Source: Sneathiella sp. P13V-1 (GTDB lineage: Bacteria > Pseudomonadota > Alphaproteobacteria > Sneathiellales > Sneathiellaceae). Taken from it: a stretch of DNA of 64,000 bases. Positions 26,191 through 35,228 of this stretch are shown piece by piece; position 1 is the first letter of the stretch, and the number at the start of each line of letters is the position of its first letter. The notes below the pieces were generated by a model that was not told the DNA's origin, searched no databases, and saw only the letters and a list, made by a program, of their open reading frames with translations. The position numbers and the translations under genes are program-made. Location: assembly GCF_015143595.1 (NCBI RefSeq), contig NZ_WYEU01000001.1, positions 1,116,001 through 1,180,000 on the forward strand, in the 5' to 3' direction.

Positions 26191-26688
26191 ATGGGACGAA
26201 TTAAACATCTTGTTGCGATCCTTGGGGTCATGGCGGGTCTTGCATTGTCTGCACCTGCTTTTGCCATTTTCGTGGAAGAACGCCTTCCAAATGCGGCAGA
26301 TGAAGCCCGGGCGCGGGAAATTGCAGAGGATATTCGCTGTCTCGTATGTCAGAACCAAAGCATCATGGACAGTAACGCGGGCCTTGCCAAAGATTTGCGC
26401 GCTATCGTGCGTGAGCAGGTCGCAGCCGGTAAAAGTGACGATGAAGTACGTGAATTTCTGGTTGTCCGCTATGGTGACTGGGTGTTGTTGAACCCACCTT
26501 TGAAAACAAGAACCCTGATCCTTTGGGCCAGCCCTTTTGTGTTGTTGGTCGTGGGCGGATTTTTCATGTTCCGTTTCTTGCGCCGAAAAAATGATCGCGC
26601 GGAAACTGCCGCGGCACCAGCGCCCCTGACAGCAGAAGAACAGGCGGAATTGGATAAACTTTTGCGCAATGAGGACGGGGGCAAATGA
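26191..26688 (+). CDS. ccmH: Cytochrome c maturation protein CcmH (CycL)
   Basis: A 165-residue protein with a signal peptide (to about residue 25, PAFA), the redox pair in IRCLVCQNQS (Cys50, Cys53) and one C-terminal membrane helix (about 108-127) before a charged tail. It acts with CcmG in reducing apocytochrome c. This is the short alphaproteobacterial CcmH/CycL; the TPR part is a separate gene (ccmI). Overlaps ccmI by four bases. Confidence 0.95.
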   Translation: MGRIKHLVAILGVMAGLALSAPAFAIFVEERLPNAADEARAREIAEDIRCLVCQNQSIMDSNAGLAKDLRAIVREQVAAGKSDDEVREFLVVRYGDWVLLNPPLKTRTLILWASPFVLLVVGGFFMFRFLRRKNDRAETAAAPAPLTAEEQAELDKLLRNEDGGK

Positions 26689-28076
26689 TGATCTGGGTTG
26701 TTCTTGCTGTTATCTCGCTCGTTGCGGCGGCGTTTCTTGTCTATCCGTTTTTCTTTGGCAACAAGGACGCCAAAGGGGATCAGGAATTGGGATTAGAGCT
26801 GTATAAAACACAGCTTCAGGAACTTGAAAAAGATGTGAAAGACGGTGTGACCAGCGAGGAAGCTGCGGCACCGATCCGCCTTGAAATTCAGCGCCGTATC
26901 TTGCGCACCTCCCGTCTGGAAAGCGGCTCTCAGAAGCTGATCAGCTCCAATCAGATTGCGTTGGCAGGATTTGTCTTTGTGGTCTTGCTGGTCGGAAGTT
27001 TTGGCCTGTACTGGGATCTTGGATCGCCGAACCTGCCAGCAAAACCGTTGGCTTCACGTGATCTGGATGCTGAGCGTGAGCAGCTGGTGGGGGATGGGCA
27101 GGACATGCAAGTGCTCGTCAAGCGTCTCGCTGAGCGTCTGCAGGAACAGCCGGATAATCTGGATGGATGGGTTTTGCTTGCCCGGTCTTTGAGCCGCATG
27201 GGTCGCTATGAAGATGCGGCCAATACATTCCTTCAAGCCACCAAACTAGAACCCAATGATCCGAACCTTTATATCGGGGCGGGGGAAAACTTCTATTTCC
27301 TTGCGGATCGCTTTATCAGCGAAGCGTCCTTAAGTGCCTTCAAAAAGGCAGAGGACATTGCGCCGCGCCATCCGGGGGTTCGCTTCTACATGGCCTTGTA
27401 TGAACTGCAAAGTGGCCGGGAAGATATGGCATTGCAGCTTTGGATTGACCTTTATAAAGACAGTGATCCAAGTGACGCCTTTATCCCCGTATTAAAGGGG
27501 CAAATCACTCAACTGGCGGACAAACTGGGTCAGGACGTGGCTGGGTTGTTTGAACAAGAAGCCGCCCCATCCACTGGAATGCCGGCCCTTAGCCGTGAAG
27601 ACCGTGAAATGGCGGCGGAAATGAGTGCTGCCGATCGTCAGGACATGATCAAAAGCATGGTGGCCCGCCTTGCCGAGCGTATGGAGGAAGAGCCGGAATT
27701 TGACGGATTGATGCGTCTCGGCCGTTCCTACGGTACACTTGGGGAGCTTCAAAAATCTGCGGTGGCCTATGGCAAAGCGGCAGAGTTGAAGCCGACTGAT
27801 CCGATGCCGCTGATCATGCAGGCGCTTGCCTTGGTACAAGATGCCCCCCGTGAAGCCCCGCCACCTCAAGAAGCCATCCAGATCTATAAAAAGGTTCTGG
27901 CCATGGATGACACCATTGCGGAGGCCCATTGGTATGTCGGATTGGATGCCGCCATTGGGGGGCGCAAAGAAGAAGCTCTCTCCCATTGGCAGAAAATACT
28001 GCCTCTGGTTCCCGTGGAAAGCCCCCTTCATAAGAACGTGACAAACGCGATCAAATCTCTTTCCGAAGGTAGTTAG
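26685..28076 (+). CDS. ccmI: Apocytochrome c chaperone CcmI (CycH)
   Basis: A 463-residue protein with two N-terminal membrane helices (about 2-20 and 90-110) around a short cytoplasmic loop, then a periplasmic part built of TPR-type repeats (for example DGWVLLARSLSRMGRYEDAA and FDGLMRLGRSYGTLGELQKS). It captures apocytochrome c C-termini and hands them to CcmF/CcmH. It is the last gene of the operon; no strong terminator is visible behind it. Confidence 0.93.
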   Translation: MMIWVVLAVISLVAAAFLVYPFFFGNKDAKGDQELGLELYKTQLQELEKDVKDGVTSEEAAAPIRLEIQRRILRTSRLESGSQKLISSNQIALAGFVFVVLLVGSFGLYWDLGSPNLPAKPLASRDLDAEREQLVGDGQDMQVLVKRLAERLQEQPDNLDGWVLLARSLSRMGRYEDAANTFLQATKLEPNDPNLYIGAGENFYFLADRFISEASLSAFKKAEDIAPRHPGVRFYMALYELQSGREDMALQLWIDLYKDSDPSDAFIPVLKGQITQLADKLGQDVAGLFEQEAAPSTGMPALSREDREMAAEMSAADRQDMIKSMVARLAERMEEEPEFDGLMRLGRSYGTLGELQKSAVAYGKAAELKPTDPMPLIMQALALVQDAPREAPPPQEAIQIYKKVLAMDDTIAEAHWYVGLDAAIGGRKEEALSHWQKILPLVPVESPLHKNVTNAIKSLSEGS

Positions 28077-28129
28077 AGTTGCTAAACTGGCGGTCAGGGT
28101 AGAATGCCCGGACCGCAAAGGGGGCGGAG

Positions 28130-28318
28130 ATGGTAAGAATATCAGGCACGTTGTCGAGCAATGTGACCTTATCAAGCAGATTGGCAGGGGGACAGCCGGA
28201 TAATTATCAGCGGCAGGTAAATCCGGTTGAAAAACTGGAGAAGCCCGTTGTCATGAAAGACCAACGCCCCAACATGACCTTTAGCGGTTTGGGTCGACGT
28301 ATTGATATCAACGTCTAG
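28130..28318 (+). CDS. Possible small protein, unknown
   Basis: A 62-codon frame fills most of the 279-base space between ccmI and the Nudix gene. A GGAG directly precedes the ATG, closer than is usual. The product is basic, polar and without a signal peptide or membrane helix, and ends in GLGRRIDINV. Its codon choice resembles the neighbours. I do not recognise it; it may be real or chance. Confidence 0.3.
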   Translation: MVRISGTLSSNVTLSSRLAGGQPDNYQRQVNPVEKLEKPVVMKDQRPNMTFSGLGRRIDINV

Positions 28319-28355
28319 ACCCGCCGCGGTCCCCTGACCAGAAAGGCGAATAAAA

Positions 28356-28919
28356 ATGGCCTCGACTAACCCAAATGATTTCAAGTTTATCCGGGAAATT
28401 CCGGAAGGGGATGATCTTGAGCGCCATGTCTGTACAGATTGCGGCTGGATCCACTATGAAAATCCTAAAATTGTGGTGGGGTCTGTCGTTACCTATGAAG
28501 ACAAGTTCCTGTTATGCCGCCGTGCCATAGAGCCCCGCAAGGGCTTCTGGACGTTGCCTGCCGGATTTATGGAACAGAAGGAAACCACTGAAGAAGGGGC
28601 GGCTCGTGAAGCCTGGGAAGAAGCGGAAGCCAAGATCATTGTGGAAGATCTTCTCGCTATCTACAATGTGACCCATATCAGCCAGGTGCAGATCATGTAT
28701 CGGGCCCATTTGGAAGCACCTGAGTACAAACCGGGTAAAGAATCACTGGAAGTTGACCTTTTTGCCTGGGATGAAATTCCCTGGGACCAGTTGGCCTTTC
28801 CCACCGTTGTCTGGGCCTTGCATCAATATCGGGATGTAAAAGGGCAAAAGCACATTGCGCCCTTTGGAAATGCGACCGGTGATCTTTACAAACAATCCTT
28901 TGAAATGCTTACCCGTTAG
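28356..28919 (+). CDS. Nudix hydrolase with N-terminal zinc-ribbon-like part
   Basis: A 187-residue Nudix hydrolase with an intact box, GFMEQKETTEEGAAREAWEE, in which the catalytic glutamates are present. The N-terminal CTDCGWIHYENPKIVVG carries a C-x2-C pair followed by YENP, as in the NADH pyrophosphatase (NudC) and related ADP-ribose/NADH-type Nudix enzymes, although only half of the four-cysteine zinc site is present. Substrate not determinable from sequence. It stands alone after the ccm operon. Confidence 0.85.
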   Translation: MASTNPNDFKFIREIPEGDDLERHVCTDCGWIHYENPKIVVGSVVTYEDKFLLCRRAIEPRKGFWTLPAGFMEQKETTEEGAAREAWEEAEAKIIVEDLLAIYNVTHISQVQIMYRAHLEAPEYKPGKESLEVDLFAWDEIPWDQLAFPTVVWALHQYRDVKGQKHIAPFGNATGDLYKQSFEMLTR

Positions 28920-28997
28920 GCGGGATTTTTGTAAATTACCTTTTCCTTATAATGTGAGTGATTTATATTTCTCTTAACACCAAAAGGGGAGGGGGAT

Positions 28998-30503
28998 ATG
29001 AGATCATTTGCAATTTTGGCAGTAGGCTTGTTTCTGACGGGATGCAGTAACTACACGTCCTATTTGCATGAAACCGAAGCGGCTATTGGCACCGAAAGTC
29101 AGGCAACAAAGATCATGCATACCAGCGTGGATTTCCCGCGTGGTATTTCCCTCACCATGCCGGGATATGTGATCGGGGTTGAAAAGGCCCCTCGTGAAAA
29201 TGTGACAACAGCACGCTGGCAGATCAGTCCAAGGTCCCTAAAACAGGACCACCCCCGAATTGCGGGCGCAGGTGCACGGACCTACAGCCGGGCGGATGCG
29301 GTTTATACGGATTCCAAAGCTCATATCATCACCCATGTGATGAAGTTTGATGTTCAAAGCAGTCCCATCTCAGGCTACCAGCGGGTCAAAGGATGTGCCC
29401 TTTATAATCTTTATGAAGATGATGAGGCGGGAGCGGAGATAGAATGCCAAAATCACCTTCCCGCATTACCCAAAAAGGAACTTAAAAAAGCTTTTGACCA
29501 TAGCTGGAACGCCCTTGATAAATTTAAAGAGTCGTTTTTAGAACAGCTGAGCGGCGATAACGCGCCGACCCATGTCATTGTTTATGTGATGGGGTGGAAT
29601 ACCCCGCAGATTGAGGCCTACAGGAACTTCAATTCATTAGCGGGTCATCTGATTGATGCTGCCGAGGCGGATAAGGCAAAAGAGTTTCGCCCCCTTATTA
29701 TCGGGGTTACATGGCCATCACTTTGGCGTGGCGTGACACTGCTTCCAAACTTCATTTCCCAGCCAGTGAGTTATCGGAATAAAGCAGATGATGCGGATGA
29801 GCTGGGCCTGACGTGGCTTGGGGCTTTGATCCATGATGTGCTGCCAGCTGTTCGTGATCAGGTGAACCGCGAGAAAGGCAGATATATTCCCATCATTACC
29901 GTTGGGCACAGCTTTGGAGCAAGAGCGGTGAGCCGTGCTGTGTTTACAGGGCCGACTATTGCAAGGGACCCGAACAACACGCCAAAGCATAATCGCCACC
30001 GGGTCGCCGATGTGATGATTGGCCTTCAAGGGGCGTTCAGTAAAAACCGCTTCCATCCCAAAAATGGGGAAGGGCGCGAAGGGCAACCTTATGATCAATT
30101 CCGCTATCAGGCGGGACAGACAATTCTAACCGCGTCCCGCCATGATAAAGCAATTGATCTGGGTTTCTGGGTAGACGCTGCGGGTAATGAAGAATCGTGG
30201 GATGCGGAATGTGCAGGACCGGAGGCTGCCAATAACCCCCTGTTTAATTGTCAGAATCTGTTGGAGAGGGAGAAATTTATTCCGCTTCTTCGGTCTTTGC
30301 CCGCGAAAGCCTGTCAGGGGAATGATCCCGAAAGCTGCCGTATTCAATATGTCCGGCTGGATCCCATTGTACGCTTTAATGCCGCGGAAACGGGGGGCGG
30401 CGCCCATAGTGATATTTACCGCGCGCCTATCGGTCAGCTAACCTGGGAAATGATCAAGAAATACGCGCCGGGTGGAGAGATTACGCGGGTGCCGACAAAT
30501 TGA
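28998..30503 (+). CDS. Lipoprotein with alpha/beta-hydrolase core
   Basis: A 501-residue predicted lipoprotein with lipobox LTGC (13-16). Residues about 190-310 look like an alpha/beta hydrolase: a strand reading HVIVYVMGWN, a second strand PLIIGVTWPS and the nucleophile elbow VGHSFGARA (Ser305 in G-H-S-F-G). Several cysteines lie in the C-terminal part (CAGPEA, NCQNL, CQGNDPESC), fitting an exported protein. Substrate unknown. A strong GAGGGGG precedes the start. Its 3' end overlaps the convergent DUF3445 gene by 23 bases. Confidence 0.75.
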   Translation: MRSFAILAVGLFLTGCSNYTSYLHETEAAIGTESQATKIMHTSVDFPRGISLTMPGYVIGVEKAPRENVTTARWQISPRSLKQDHPRIAGAGARTYSRADAVYTDSKAHIITHVMKFDVQSSPISGYQRVKGCALYNLYEDDEAGAEIECQNHLPALPKKELKKAFDHSWNALDKFKESFLEQLSGDNAPTHVIVYVMGWNTPQIEAYRNFNSLAGHLIDAAEADKAKEFRPLIIGVTWPSLWRGVTLLPNFISQPVSYRNKADDADELGLTWLGALIHDVLPAVRDQVNREKGRYIPIITVGHSFGARAVSRAVFTGPTIARDPNNTPKHNRHRVADVMIGLQGAFSKNRFHPKNGEGREGQPYDQFRYQAGQTILTASRHDKAIDLGFWVDAAGNEESWDAECAGPEAANNPLFNCQNLLEREKFIPLLRSLPAKACQGNDPESCRIQYVRLDPIVRFNAAETGGGAHSDIYRAPIGQLTWEMIKKYAPGGEITRVPTN

Positions 30504-31335
30504 CGGGTGAGTTTAGATACTCAAATAACAGGTCTTCATATCGCGCTACCGTTTTATAACGGCGCATGGCGTCTGGCATTGTTGTCAGGGAATGAAGCAA
30601 TGTCAGGCGGCGTTGATCATCCGCGACCAGTTCATCCAATATGGTGTTGAAGATGCGAATGGTAAAGAGGGCGCTGTTTTTTGTTTCCAGCCGCTGCAAC
30701 GTTTGGCGTTCCACCCGGAAGAAGAAGGCGGATCCGATGGTGTCTAAGGTAATATCAGCTTTTTTGGGCTGTTGTTCCCGCCACCAGTTTGGTTGGAACA
30801 GCGCATTGTCATCATAAAGGCCCCAGTTAAACCGTTCGACGATTTTGCCGGCCTTCATGTTCTGGAAAAATTTGTCGATCGAATGGCCAATGGCAGGGTT
30901 TAAATCCGGGACGGGATCATGGATTGCCTGCATGGGTTTGCCGACCTTTTCGGTTAAGTTCCAGCCCGTGGGAAAACAAACGGAGGCTGCGGTGAGATCA
31001 TATTCTCCATGCGCCCCCTCCTGCATCAGGACCAGATCTTCCTGAACCATCAATGAGGCATTTAAAAGAGGATCATCTGCACCCGGATCGGAGACAAGAA
31101 ATTCTGGATAAGAAGCGTTTAGTTCCTTTGTCACCAGTTCAAGGATCTCTTGAGATCCTTCTTTGGCAGCCCCAGTTGTTGCAAAAACGGCATCCCGGTG
31201 TCTGGCAACCAGATCAGATTTCAATTTTATATCGGATGCGTAATGATCATCCACATCCAACCATGACCGCCCTTTAACGGGCTTCAGCCCCATGGAAAAT
31301 CTGAAATCGCCTTCTTCAACCGGGAAGTAGCGCAA
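30481..31335 (-). CDS. DUF3445 haem-dependent oxidative N-demethylase-like protein
   Basis: A 284-residue DUF3445 protein, recognised from FRFSMGLKPV...WLDVDDHYASDIKLK near the start, CFPTGWNLTEKVGKPMQAIHDPVP in the middle and NWGLYDD followed by RVERQTLQRL. Family members related to the dimethylamine N-demethylase HODM bind haem in a PAS-like fold; the physiological substrate here is unknown. The start is a TTG four bases after the yciB stop; residues before the next ATG belong to the family core, so I keep the TTG. It is the last gene of the dapF-mtaB-ftsY-yciB run. Confidence 0.82.
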   Translation of the reverse strand: MRYFPVEEGDFRFSMGLKPVKGRSWLDVDDHYASDIKLKSDLVARHRDAVFATTGAAKEGSQEILELVTKELNASYPEFLVSDPGADDPLLNASLMVQEDLVLMQEGAHGEYDLTAASVCFPTGWNLTEKVGKPMQAIHDPVPDLNPAIGHSIDKFFQNMKAGKIVERFNWGLYDDNALFQPNWWREQQPKKADITLDTIGSAFFFRVERQTLQRLETKNSALFTIRIFNTILDELVADDQRRLTLLHSLTTMPDAMRRYKTVARYEDLLFEYLNSPVNLSAPA

Positions 31336-31339
31336 AGCT

Positions 31340-31906
31340 TTAGCCTTCGTCTTCGGTCTTCAGCGCATGTTTGGAAAACAGGCCCATTTGCATCAGGAAG
31401 AACACGAATGTCGCGCCAGTAAAGCCAAAGACTTTGATATTAACCCAGAGTTCGGTGGAATAGTTGCGCCAGACAACTTCGTTGGCAGCGGCCATAATCA
31501 GGAAGAAGGCTACAAGACGCCATGTCAGCTTATGCCAACCTTCCTGATCCAGTTTCCAGACGGAGCCAAACAAGATCTGCACAAAGGATTTACCCATCAT
31601 CAGCCCTGCAAACAGCGCAGCTGAGAAAAGTGCGTAGATAATGGTTGGCTTCATTTTAATGAAGGTATCGTCCTTTAGGTACAAGGTCAGGCCACCAAAT
31701 ACAGTGACAACAACGGCGGTGACCAACGGCATGGCTGGTAGTTTGCGTTCATAGTAATAGGAAACTGCAAGTCCGATTAGGGTAGTCACAATGATAACCC
31801 CTGTGGCAACAAACAGATCATACAGATAGTAAGCCCCTAGAAACAGGCCAATGGGACCCAATTCGGTTGCTGTCTTGATGGCTTGTGGCATCGGACGGTT
31901 GGACAT
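31340..31906 (-). CDS. yciB: Inner-membrane septation protein YciB (IspZ)
   Basis: A 188-residue protein with five or more membrane helices and the YciB landmarks ELGPIGLFLGAYY, LYLKDDTFIKMKPTI and GWHKLTWRLVAFFL plus NEVVWR. It is linked to cell-envelope and division functions. The frame extends to 31945 (inside ftsY), but the ATG at 31906 follows AGGGAAG and gives the family N-terminus, leaving 19 bases to ftsY. Confidence 0.92.
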   Translation of the reverse strand: MSNRPMPQAIKTATELGPIGLFLGAYYLYDLFVATGVIIVTTLIGLAVSYYYERKLPAMPLVTAVVVTVFGGLTLYLKDDTFIKMKPTIIYALFSAALFAGLMMGKSFVQILFGSVWKLDQEGWHKLTWRLVAFFLIMAAANEVVWRNYSTELWVNIKVFGFTGATFVFFLMQMGLFSKHALKTEDEG

Positions 31907-31925
31907 GTTTACTTCCCTGTAGCTT

Positions 31926-32876
31926 TTATTCTGACTTGTCCGCACCGCTTAGTGCGCGGGCGAAATCACGGGCGGTGAAAGGCTGCAGGTCATCTACACC
32001 TTCTCCAACACCGATGGCATGCACGGGCAGGCCAAACTTATCCGCAATGGCGACCAGAACACCACCGCGGGCGGTGCCATCCAGTTTTGTCATGACCAGG
32101 CCTGTGACATCACAGACCTTGCCAAAAATCTCTACCTGATTGAGGGCGTTCTGACCCGTTGTCGCATCTAGAACCAAGAGGCATGAATGGGGGGCATCAG
32201 GATCTAGTTTTTTGATCACACGCAGGATTTTTTCAAGCTCAGCCATCAGGTCGGTTTTATTCTGGAGGCGGCCCGCTGTATCGATCAGCAAAAGGTCTGT
32301 GCCGTCTTTGCGGGCTTCTTCCAAAGCTGAGAAAGCAAGACCCGCCGCGTCACCGCCTACTTTTGTGGTGATCACACGCGATCCTGTGCGTTCCCCCCAG
32401 ATACCTAGCTGTTCAACGGCGGCTGCACGGAACGTATCACCGGCCGCCATCATAACTTTCTTGCCCGCATCGGAATATTGTTTGGCAAGTTTACCGATGG
32501 TGGTGGTTTTTCCAGATCCGTTCACACCAACAACCAGAACCACATGAGGCTTCACATCTGTTTTCAGCTCAAAAGGTTTGGCAACTGGGTCAAGAATGGC
32601 CGTGACTTCATCTGCAAGGGCTTCCTTGATTTCCTCAGGGGAGATTTCCTTGTCGTAGCGGGTCTTCGCGATGTTACTGGCGATACGAGCTGCCGTTGTC
32701 ACACCAAGGTCGGACGTGATGAGAAGCTCTTCCAGCTCCTCCACCACATCATCATCCAGCTTTCGCTTGGTGAAAATTTCGGTGATACCGGTGGTGAGAG
32801 AGTTTGAAGAGCGTTTCAAGCCATCGGTTAAACGGCGAAACCAGCCTTTTTTCTCTTTCTTCTCGCTGTCACTCAT
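31926..32876 (-). CDS. ftsY: Signal recognition particle receptor FtsY
   Basis: A 316-residue GTPase with the NG domain only and a short basic N-terminus (KKEKKGWFRRLTDGLKRS) instead of the long acidic region of E. coli, as in other alphaproteobacteria. The G1 loop is GVNGSGKTTTIGKLA, with DTFRAAAVEQL, DTAGRLQNK and TKLDGTARGG following. It docks Ffh-ribosome complexes at the inner membrane. Start overlaps the mtaB stop by four bases. The partner gene ffh is the divergent neighbour 2.4 kb away. Confidence 0.97.
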   Translation of the reverse strand: MSDSEKKEKKGWFRRLTDGLKRSSNSLTTGITEIFTKRKLDDDVVEELEELLITSDLGVTTAARIASNIAKTRYDKEISPEEIKEALADEVTAILDPVAKPFELKTDVKPHVVLVVGVNGSGKTTTIGKLAKQYSDAGKKVMMAAGDTFRAAAVEQLGIWGERTGSRVITTKVGGDAAGLAFSALEEARKDGTDLLLIDTAGRLQNKTDLMAELEKILRVIKKLDPDAPHSCLLVLDATTGQNALNQVEIFGKVCDVTGLVMTKLDGTARGGVLVAIADKFGLPVHAIGVGEGVDDLQPFTARDFARALSGADKSE

Positions 32877-34144
32877 GTGGCGGAAGCCCCTTCTGTCGCA
32901 TAGAGTTTTTTCCCATCGGTATGGGTAATTTCAACCATCAGGATATTACCGGCTGTGGCGGCAAAATCAAACTGAACCGGTGCATATTGTTCTGTTCGTC
33001 CGGTCGTTTCATTTTCAGCCAGAACAGCCAGCTTTTTGCCAACCTGTTCACCCAAATGACGGGCCAGATTGGCAGATCCTACAGCGCGCAGGTTCGCCGC
33101 GCGGAGTTTGCGTTTGTCCCCCGGCACTTGAGGCATTTTCGCGGCCGGTGTGCCGGGGCGTTCTGAATAGGGGAATACATGGGCGTATGTAATATCGCAT
33201 TCTTCTAAAAGAAGACGACTGTTTTCTGCCATGTCATCTGTTTCTGTTGGGAAACCTGCAATGATATCCGCACCAAAGACCACATCAGGGCGCAGGCTGC
33301 GTGCTTTTGCGCAAAAATCATAAACGTCTTTTCGAAGATGACGCCGCTTCATACGTTTTAAGACCATATCATCACCTGCTTGCAGGCTGATATGCAGATG
33401 CGGCATCAGACGCGGTTCACTCTCGATCAAAGTCCATAGATCTTCATCTACTTCTACAGGATCCAGTGAGGAGAGGCGCAATCGTTCAATACCCGGCACC
33501 AGTGCCAATAGCCGGCGGCACATTTGCCCAAGGCTTGGTTTGCCCGGAAGGTCTTCCCCATATGCGGTGATGTCCACACCGGTCAGAACAAATTCCTTAT
33601 ACCCATTTTGCGTGAGGGATTCGGCTTGTTCCACGATGGCACCCAGTGGAACAGATCGGCTATTGCCGCGGCCATAAGGAATAATACAGAAGGTGCAGCG
33701 GTGATCGCAGCCATTCTGAATTTGCAGAAAAGCACGGGCGCGTCCTTCAAACCCTTCCAGAAGGTGACTCGCCGTTTCTTCTGCGGACATGATGTCGTTG
33801 ACCTGAACCCGTTCTGTCTGATCCAGACCAAAGGATTGCGGCTCCAGCTTTTCAAGGTTCCCAAGAATTTGATCCACCTCGTCCATCTTCTGGAACTGAT
33901 CCGGGTTTGTCTGGGCGGCACAGCCGGTCACAATGATGCGGGCATCTGGATGGTCCCGGCGGGCTTTGCGAATGGCCTGTCGGGCCTGACGTTCGGCTTC
34001 GTTGGTCACCGCGCATGTGTTGATAATCACCGCGTTGTTCAAACCAGCTGCACTTGCATGGCCACGCATCACTTCTGATTCGTAGCTGTTAAGTCTGCAG
34101 CCGAAGGTGACAATCTCCGGAGATTCGAGAGGTTTTTTGGTCAT
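32873..34144 (-). CDS. mtaB: tRNA t6A37 methylthiotransferase MtaB
   Basis: A radical-SAM methylthiotransferase of about 423 residues, converting t6A37 to ms2t6A37 in tRNAs reading ANN codons. The N-terminal UPF0004 domain has its three cluster cysteines (FGCRLN, INTCAV, VTGCAAQ), the radical-SAM domain has CDHRCTFCIIPYGRG, and a TRAM-like C-terminus follows. The frame allows a GTG one codon earlier; the ATG at 34144 overlaps the dapF stop (TGATG) and is preferred. Confidence 0.95.
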   Translation of the reverse strand: MTKKPLESPEIVTFGCRLNSYESEVMRGHASAAGLNNAVIINTCAVTNEAERQARQAIRKARRDHPDARIIVTGCAAQTNPDQFQKMDEVDQILGNLEKLEPQSFGLDQTERVQVNDIMSAEETASHLLEGFEGRARAFLQIQNGCDHRCTFCIIPYGRGNSRSVPLGAIVEQAESLTQNGYKEFVLTGVDITAYGEDLPGKPSLGQMCRRLLALVPGIERLRLSSLDPVEVDEDLWTLIESEPRLMPHLHISLQAGDDMVLKRMKRRHLRKDVYDFCAKARSLRPDVVFGADIIAGFPTETDDMAENSRLLLEECDITYAHVFPYSERPGTPAAKMPQVPGDKRKLRAANLRAVGSANLARHLGEQVGKKLAVLAENETTGRTEQYAPVQFDFAATAGNILMVEITHTDGKKLYATEGASAT

Positions 34145-34980
34145 CACTTGGTACCGGTCAGAAGATCTTTGGACAGAACTCCGTCAAATGAGTAAGCAAT
34201 GGCACCTCCCATGAGAACGGTGCCGTCCTCTTGCCATTCCATATATAAAGGGCCGCCGTTCAGGTGAAGGGTGGCTTTGCGTTTTGTAAGGCCCCGCAAA
34301 AATGCGGCGACAATGGTTGCACATGCGGCAGAACCGCAGGCAAGCGTAATACCCACACCTCGCTCCCACACGCGAAGGCGCAAGCTTCCGTCACTGTTCA
34401 CACTGGCGACACTGATATTGGCTTTGTTAGGCAGCATGGGATCATGTTCCAACACCGGGCCCCATTTCTCAAGATCAATGGCTTCCGCATCATCCACGAA
34501 GAAGACCAGATGCGGATTGCCCATGTTAACAGCCACTGGATCGGACAAGGGTCCTGCTGCGATGCCTACATGTTCTGTGTCTTGTTCTTTGGCGAGCGGT
34601 ATATCTTGCCACCCCATGCGCGGCGTGCCCATGTTAATGACGACAATACCGTCATCTTGCTGATGCCCATTTAAAAGGCCTGCAACCGTTTCGATTACGA
34701 TTTTATCCTTACCTGTTTCTGCCATGGTCAGGTGAGCCACGCAGCGGGTCGCGTTACCGCAGGCTTCTGCCTCGGTTCCGTCGGAGTTGTAGATGCGCAT
34801 AAAGACGTCGGCGTCGGTGTCCGGCTCCAGCACCACAAGTTGGTCATAACCAACTCCGCGATGTCGGTCGCCGATCGCCCGAAGCTGATCCGGCGTCAGG
34901 TTTGGATTTTTGTCCCTGCCGTCAATGACGACAAAGTCGTTACCAAGACCATGCATCTTTTTAAACGTAATCTGTTCCAT
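34144..34980 (-). CDS. dapF: Diaminopimelate epimerase DapF
   Basis: A 278-residue epimerase converting LL- to meso-diaminopimelate for lysine and peptidoglycan synthesis. The two catalytic cysteines are in EACGNATRC and TLACGSAAC, and the N-terminus MHGLGNDFVVID is typical. It heads a run with mtaB, ftsY, yciB and the DUF3445 gene, all closely spaced or overlapping, and diverges from ffh. Confidence 0.97.
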   Translation of the reverse strand: MEQITFKKMHGLGNDFVVIDGRDKNPNLTPDQLRAIGDRHRGVGYDQLVVLEPDTDADVFMRIYNSDGTEAEACGNATRCVAHLTMAETGKDKIVIETVAGLLNGHQQDDGIVVINMGTPRMGWQDIPLAKEQDTEHVGIAAGPLSDPVAVNMGNPHLVFFVDDAEAIDLEKWGPVLEHDPMLPNKANISVASVNSDGSLRLRVWERGVGITLACGSAACATIVAAFLRGLTKRKATLHLNGGPLYMEWQEDGTVLMGGAIAYSFDGVLSKDLLTGTK

Positions 34981-35228
34981 ATGCCGCGATATAGGGGTTA
35001 AAAGGGCTTTGGTCCAGAAATAAAGTCACATATCAGGCATGTGCGACTTGACTCTTCCTCGGCTTTGTGGCTATTTCACCCCACTCTATCCAAAGAGCGA
35101 CATAACCAGAACACCTTATCGGGTGCCGTCAGTCCGCGAGTATCGCGCACTGGCGTTTTTTGCGTTGAGTTGTTTTGCGGGTTTTTGGAACTGAATTTGA
35201 ACAGCAATTTTGAACGGGTTTTGACCAT

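Noticed and set aside
28905-28930. CCCG-TTAGG-CGGG followed by ATTTTT after the Nudix gene
   Set aside because: Only a 4-bp stem; too weak to call a terminator.
34981-35228. SRP (4.5S) RNA gene next to ffh
   Set aside because: None of the conserved apical-loop sequences of SRP RNA is present and no long complementary arms are seen.
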